Positions 58,212 through 64,000 of a DNA stretch of 64,000 nt are shown here, piece by piece. Source of the stretch: Vitis vinifera (Eukaryota; Streptophyta; Magnoliopsida; Vitales; Vitaceae). How positions within the stretch are numbered: position 1 is the first letter of the stretch; each line of letters begins with the position of its first letter. Below the pieces are notes generated by a model, which was not told the origin of the DNA, made no database searches, and was given only the letters and a program-made list of their open reading frames with translations. The stretch is from the NCBI RefSeq assembly GCF_030704535.1, contig NC_081817.1:4225501-4289500 (forward strand), in the 5' to 3' direction. Position numbers and translations under genes: made by a program.

Positions 58212-58694
58212 TTAGCCTGAAATTTTGATGGTCTGGACCTCGGCCTTCTTCACCTCTTCCTTCGGCACCGTCACAGTTAGCACGCCACTCTCCATGCTAG
58301 CTTTGACCTCATTTGTCTTGGCATTTTCTAGCAACCTGAATCTGCGAAGGAATTTCCCACTTCTTCTCTCGATGCGATGTCACTTGTCGTTCTTCTCCTC
58401 CTGATCCTTACTCCTCTCTCCACTGATTTGAAATACTCTTCCCTCTTCAACCTCTACTTTCACTTCCTCCTTCTTCACCCCTGGAAGATCCACCCTGAAA
58501 ACATGAGCTTCTGGAGTCTCTTTCCAGTCAATTCGCGTGTTGGCGAAGGCCGAGGTTTCGCCTATAGTGCTGGGAATGTTGGAAAGAGAGGTGCTAAACG
58601 GAAAGCCTTCGAAATGATCCTAGAGGTCTAGGGAAAAGGGATCAAATATGCTACTCCGTCGACCACCACCCTGAACACTTGGAATAAACGAAAT
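58212..58694 (-). pseudogene. sHSP class I copy, lost start and two nonsense codons
   Basis: Full length, 161 codons, in frame. The start codon position reads ATT (58694-58692). Two Trp codons are stops: TAG in DLWDxF and TGA in DKWHR, the latter shared with 45695-46177. The remainder reads through [34 protein letters not shown] and [24 protein letters not shown]. It is the copy II counterpart of 45695-46177. Confidence 0.9.
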
Positions 58695-61600
58695 TTTCTA
58701 TGGATGTTGAATTGATTTGCTTTCTTGGACGCAAGCTTGTAACGATTTCTTGATGATGAAACTAATAGAGAGGATTTGCTATATATTGGACGTGATAGAG
58801 AACTGTGGCACTTTCCTGTTTGGATAGGAACGAGACATTTCTGCAATCTTCTACCACCTTCCATCATCTACCTATACTTTTTTCAACCAGGCCTTAATCC
58901 ACAATCTAAGGTCCATTTCCAAACATCCTTACCGACACGAGCCCTAATGGGACTACTGGGCTTTTCAGACCCATCGATTACTTTTCGTCAATCACACGCT
59001 CGGCTTACTTTTGTTCTTTTTTTCAAATGTCTGCCACTTTTTATTGATTATTTTTTTAGTTGAAGAAATGGTGAAATCAAATGGACTTGCATTTAAAATC
59101 TTGTGCGAAAGATACTTGAGTGCAAATATTAATAATTCTTTTATTATTATTTGGGAAAATTGGGATAAAATATTATAAAATAAAAATATTTCAAAAATAG
59201 GAATAACTTTCTAGTTTTTAAATCTAAAAGACTAAAATATATATTATAAAATCAAAATGCCATATAAACAAAAAATTTAATATTATAAAAATAAAATATT
59301 ATATAAATTTGTATTATAGCTATTTTATTTGTATTTCAATAGTATTTCAAGACATAATAAATTTAAAGTATTTTCTTAAGGTAAAGAAAGAACCTAGTAT
59401 GTGCGAAGCGCTTTAACTCGTACATACTCTCATTCGATAAAATTAGATTTGATCATATTTTTCTAAGTACACCCATTATTGGGAGGGATAATATTATTTG
59501 AGGAAGTTGATTGATATCTCTAATAGGATTAGACTAACAATTTTGTATGCTACTTCATAACAAAACCTTAAAGTTTTTGTTTCAATAGTATATAATAAAA
59601 TCTTTATTCAATTTTAATGTGAGAAAATAAGAAGATAAGATGTTCTAATAATAAAAGTTGTAGGACATTAAATGTCAAGATATTATTGACCTCTTGAAGA
59701 TTAAGAAGAGTTATACCGTACATTATTTAATGACAAAGTTTAAGGATACTTAAAGCTTACTATTTTAAGCTTCTAAACATATCAAAGAGAAATAATTTCG
59801 AGAACCCTAAAAATCTATTACCCTACAAGTCTCACTCTTTATCTCAACTTCTCATTTTAGGTGTACTTTTGTAATATTGTGCAAATGCTTGATGGTAAAC
59901 TTCTAAATTTCTTTCCAATGACATATTAGATAAGTTATTTTTTCTAATTGTGATGAGTTGTTTATTCATTTGAATGATAAATTATAAATACAGATGTCTT
60001 CTATATATTTGTTAATTTGACCAACCCGTTAAAACTCAATATATATTTACTAACTCAAACTTAACCCAATTTTAGAAAAATAAGATTGAATTGGGGTTAA
60101 ACAAATAAACTTTAATTATGAGTGAGTTGATTGATAACTCAAACTAATCCAGTCAAATTAAACCCTAAATAATATAATATTACTAACTTTATTCTAAGTC
60201 TTCAAAATGAAATCTATGATCTATTAAATTTTTCGAGAAATTGGTGGAACTTGATTTAGTTAAGTTTGTAACTAAGCAAGAAATTAAATAGAGTTAATTG
60301 ATTTTCATTAAATTTGGATCTTTTTTTTTTTTTTTTTGATTGGCTTAAACAACTCAATTTCACATGTATATTATTTGGTTTGGTTCAATTCATTGGCTTT
60401 GAGACAAAATTGAGCTTTTATATTTTCTTTCCACATTTGGCATTAAAGTGATCAATATTACCATATTATGCCCAAGAATAATAATATTATGTTATAATTC
60501 TAATTATATCAATATAAGGTAACACCTTAAAAAGATGTGAAGGGTGATGATCATTTTTTATAAATTTAATAATTATATAATGGAAGTGACAATTGCAAGT
60601 AATAATATAATAAATATTATTATTTGAGAAAATTGGGATAAGAAATAATAAAATTAAAATATTTCAAAAATAAGAGTAGCTTTCTAGTTCTTAAATTAAA
60701 AAAAAAAAAAACTATACCTTATTTAATATAAGAAGACTTGTCACTAAAAATTACATTATAAAATCAAAATATCACATAAGCAAAAAATTTAATACTATAA
60801 AAATAAAATATTATATAAATATATAACTTAGTGTAACTAATTTAACTCTTGAAATTATTTATAAATATTTTTTATGAAATCCTAAAATTTATAATCTTTC
60901 TTTTCATCGGTCCACCCAACAACTTCAATCTTTTAAAATATTTTCTCATAATTTTCAATACCAATTTAACTTTTATAAGAACTTTGTTTTTTTTTTTTTT
61001 ACTTGATATTTTACATTAAAATTAGTATTTTATGTGTTTTAAATTTTTTTAGATTTTAATCAATATATTCTTGCCATTATTCTATTGTATTTTGGTTTCT
61101 TTCTATTAAATTCATGTTGAAAGACTGAGCTCAAAATATATTGAAATGCAAAAAGTGTGAAACCACAACAGCTAATATTGTAAAGATGAATATGACTAAA
61201 CCCATTTAGAATTTGGCTTTTTTTAAGCCCTCATTTTATTTGTACTAAGTTAAATCAACTAATGTTGTATTGATGGGATTTCCTCTAGAGTGTATAGAAG
61301 CTCTAGGAAGCATGATACCATGTCCTGCTTTAGGTTACATCAAACTTAGAGCAAAAATCAAGAAATCCATACCATTGAGGTCATTCAATACTAAACACAT
61401 AAGCTCCTAAAGAGAGGCCAACTTGTTATGATGTCTAAAATAGGTAATTCGATTTTCATCCGTTTAAAATATCAACAATTTGTAAATATCAAATTGAAAT
61501 TTCTTTCCATCAATATAAGCCACATACTACAACATATTCAAAATATAATATGCATGGTAATTTGAAAAATTACAAAATAAAACTAAATTAAATAGTTAAA

Positions 61601-62027
61601 GCTAAAAGGGAATTAAAAAAAAATTCTTGTATTAGTAACAAATTTTTATAAAGGAAACAAATCACAAGTTGCAAAAAGAAAGAGTCAAATTCTTTTAATT
61701 AAGCAATCAAATCTTAAAATTTTTAATTTAATTTTTTAAACTTCACCTAACGGTAACTTTTTGCCATGAAAGATGAGAAATATAGCTTCACCAGGGGAAA
61801 GACGTTTTGATAACAAGGAAAAAGAATTCACACAGACTCTTCACCACCCTCAAAATTCAACAAAATTATTTAGGAACAAACTCACATCATCATCATTCAT
61901 TAAATTGCGATAAGAATTATAATAAATATGACACGTTACAATTTTTTTGTTGTTGTGTTGCTTATTTTTGTACCATTTCTATAATCGTCTCTTTCGCTGA
62001 AAAGAAATGATCACACTGTTAAGGCGA
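58695..62027. repeat. sHSP promoter remnant and AT-rich spacer, start of unit copy III
   Basis: About 58,760-58,870 is a decayed minus-strand heat-shock promoter. About 59,215-61,500 matches 49,207-51,300. About 61,500-62,027 matches the spacer just downstream of the UGT 3' ends at 39,200-39,690 and 53,200-53,640. No sHSP copy lies between (units I and II have one at the matching place). No gene. Confidence 0.65.
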
Positions 62028-62680
62028 GGACTTTTCACAATAGTACGGTAATTTTAAAAAATTATTCTTAAATTATTGTAGTATAAGAAGTTATTCTAAA
62101 TATATGTTAGTTTTTGCTACGTAAGAGAGAGGTGAACAAATAAATTTTTTTTAACCAAAATCGTCTTTTAAAAAGACGATTTTATTTCCATTTAAAAAAA
62201 AATTCAAAAGGGAAATTGTCTCTTGAAGAGACGATTTCCCTTTAATTTTTTTTTAAATTAATATTATAAAAAAAATTTTAAACTCCCAAATTAAAAGAAA
62301 AAATTAATATTACAAAAAAATTGGAAACTAATTTAAAAAAAAATTCAAAGGGAAATTGTCTCTTGAAGAGATGATTTCCCTTTTAAAAAAATTTTTAAAA
62401 TTAATATTATAAAAAATAATATTTTTTTTTTAAGAAAATCCCAAATTAAAAGAAAAAATGAATATTACAAAAAAAATTGGGAACTAATTTTAAAAAAAAT
62501 AATTTTTAAATTAATATTATAAACAATAATTTTTTTTAAAAAAAATCCCAAATTAAAAGAAAAAAATTAATATTACAAAAAAATTGGAAAATAAATTCAT
62601 TATTTTGAATAATTTTTTTAAACGATTTATAATGAAATTATTATTAAATAATGTGAGTTATATTTCAAATTTAATTGCAG

Positions 62681-64000
62681 ATTATATGGGAGTCATATAC
62701 TGATGATGTCATCTCTGCACTCCTAAATTACTGTACTATTGCTTCTGACTTGTGGTTGACTATTTCACCCCTTATTTGGTTCCTCATAATGGAGTGGCAT
62801 AGACCTCATCGTGTTTTGAGGCAATTTGGGCTAGTACAACATATTCCCGAGCAATGCGATACAGAATTGGGCTTACATAGATATGATTTGAGGGATCGAC
62901 ATGATTTTGATTGGATGAGTATTCATCACCACTATATTCAAAGGTAGGAGGCTAGGTACGATTATCTTGCTAGAGTTGAGGCAGCATATACTTCGTACGA
63001 GTATAACCACCCATTTATGGTGTGGCATCGTTCGATCACTTGCCTTTTTCTGATTCCACATGGATCTTCATGGGAGATAGTGGTAATTACAATGTCTTTT
63101 TATTTATTACTATTTTTTTTCCTTATTACAAAAACATCTAACTTTTTATTCTTAATTCTTACAGAACCGTAGTTTTCAACAAATACATTTATGGACTGCT
63201 CCAAATACACCAAATATCGGTCATCGTGATGCAATTCATCAATTATGTGCAACCACTTTAGAGGTTATACACGAGGCTGATCGGTTAGTTATTCCCCCTA
63301 ATGTCGTTGATACGGAAAGACAATCATCGGATGAGGAGGTTAGGATAAGATATGGTGGGGTGCGGACTAAGGGTGGTGGGGTCCGGAGTAGAGGTGGTGG
63401 AGTACGGACTAGATGTTCAGAGATCCACGAGGCCGATGAGTTTCTTATTCCCCCTAATGTCGTTGATGCGGAGAGACAATCATCAAATGAGGAGGTTGGG
63501 ATGACAGATATTGGGGTACGGACCAAAGGTCGTGGGGTGCGGACTAGAGGTCGTGGGGTACATCCTACAGGTAGTGGTGTACATACTAGAAGTGAAGGTG
63601 TTCGCACTAGAGGTGGAGGTGTACGAACACATGGAGGCCATATTTATGATGATCTACACTTCCATAGCGATGATGCATCTGTACATTTTCCACCATCAAC
63701 TCTACAACATTCTTCCTTCAATTTTTCTACACCACTTGACCAGTCACTGCCTTATTCATCAGCTCCATCCATTGCTGAGGGAGTGATATAGGAAGATGTT
63801 GGGACATCATTCATGCAGGAAATATTGCATTCTTATATTGATGGACTTTCTTTTCATATACCTATGTTGTCTAGTATTGATGTATCATTTACTCCACCTA
63901 CAGCACCACTCATTGCTTTGTCACCACAATCATTAGGACATCCATTTAGAGATGATGTGGCGACACAAATGCAATACTTTCCGTCACCACTTGTTGAACA
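62681..64000 (+). pseudogene. Plant mobile domain (PMD, C-terminal part) gene inside the MULE
   Basis: Exon-like 62681-63082 begins after a TTAATTGCAG acceptor and reads WESYTDDVISALLNYC, then PLIWFLIMEWHRPHRVLRQFG and HYIQR, then LIPHGSSWEIV. This is the C-terminal half of the plant mobile domain of MAIN/MAIL-type proteins and their transposon relatives, whose role is poorly known. An intron 63083-63164 (GT..AG, 82 bp) leads to a second exon in the same frame with SFQQIHLWTAP, a repeated IPPNVVDxERQSSxEEV block and Gly-Val-Arg-Thr heptads. Two in-frame TAG codons are seen: at the Trp of QRWEARY (near 62,945) and after SIAEGVI (63789-63791). The N-terminal PMD half is not visible upstream. 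Either it is broken or upstream exons were lost. The reading continues off the window. Confidence 0.7.
63360..63640 (+). repeat. In-frame 21-bp minisatellite coding GVRTRG-type heptads
   Basis: Units like GGTGGGGTGCGGACTAAGGG, 21 bp, occur in two clusters (about 63,352-63,415 and 63,510-63,632) around a second copy of the IPPNVVD block (63,262-63,343 and 63,420-63,500). The product is a basic Gly/Arg-rich stretch, about nine heptads. Confidence 0.75.

Larger units (their letters stand above)
62028..64000 (+). mobile_element. MULE of the hairpin family carrying a PMD gene (runs off the window)
   Basis: Starts GGACTTTTCACAATAGTACGG. The first ~115 bases align with the terminal inverted repeat of the element at 1963-3700, through AAGTTATTCTAAATATATG and GAGAGAGGTGAAC. 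Hairpins follow at 62157-62183 (arm AAAATCGTCTTTT), about 62208-62243 and about 62347-62383 (arm GGGAAATTGTCTCTT), the same unit as in the small element with GAACTC changed to GAAATT. Then come repeats of AATTAATATTACAAAAAAATTGG and a PMD-type gene. The flank TTAAGGCGA (62019-62027) is the expected 9-bp target duplication; the right end is outside the window. Confidence 0.85.

Overview
The window reads as plant nuclear DNA, most probably a woody eudicot and perhaps grapevine (Vitis). It is AT-rich, has GT..AG introns, and is packed with transposon insertions. Species is inferred from gene style, not proven. Its core is a tandem, interleaved array of two unrelated host families. One is two-exon UDP-glucosyltransferases of UGT709 / '7-deoxyloganetic acid glucosyltransferase-like' type, all on the minus strand. 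The other is intronless class I cytosolic small heat-shock proteins (sHSPs) on both strands.

UGT copies: intact genes at 4054-5601, 17399-18941, 33490-35203, 39770-41338 and 53710-55277; a 5' fragment at 6388-6697; a wrecked copy at 26001-32386 split by a Copia element. sHSP copies: nine in all, of which only 7731-8213 and 51691-52173 are intact. The other seven are broken by frameshift, deletion, lost start or Trp-to-stop changes. The three right-hand intact UGTs have Asn where the family has its catalytic His.

Layout. (1) 1,656-5,795 and 15,561-19,134 are duplicate UGT blocks. (2) 9,500-15,440 and 21,400-24,880 are duplicate sHSP blocks. (3) From about 37,000 rightward a unit of roughly 10 kb (sHSP+, UGT-, 21-bp minisatellite, sHSP-, AT-rich spacer) occurs twice and starts a third time. 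Because the blocks are duplicated, several insertions can be dated against a paralogous empty site and their ends read to the base.

Mobile elements defined this way: a 1,738-bp Mutator-like (MULE) element at 1963-3700, 9-bp target duplication, built as a giant mirrored array of about 14 short hairpins; a second MULE at 16306-17384; a hAT element at 11891-13313 that has captured the 5' end of a SEUSS-like co-repressor gene; solo LTRs at 19212-19862 and 46716-49201; a Copia element at 26304-31208; and at 62028 to the window end a larger element sharing the ends and hairpins of the 1963 element and carrying a plant-mobile-domain (PMD) gene.

Functionally, the intact UGTs should glucosylate small acceptors with UDP-glucose, and the two intact sHSPs should be heat-induced holdase chaperones with heat-shock elements and TATA boxes in front of them. 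Nothing in the sequence links the two families beyond having been duplicated together. The most novel-looking item is the hairpin-array MULE family with its PMD-carrying relative.
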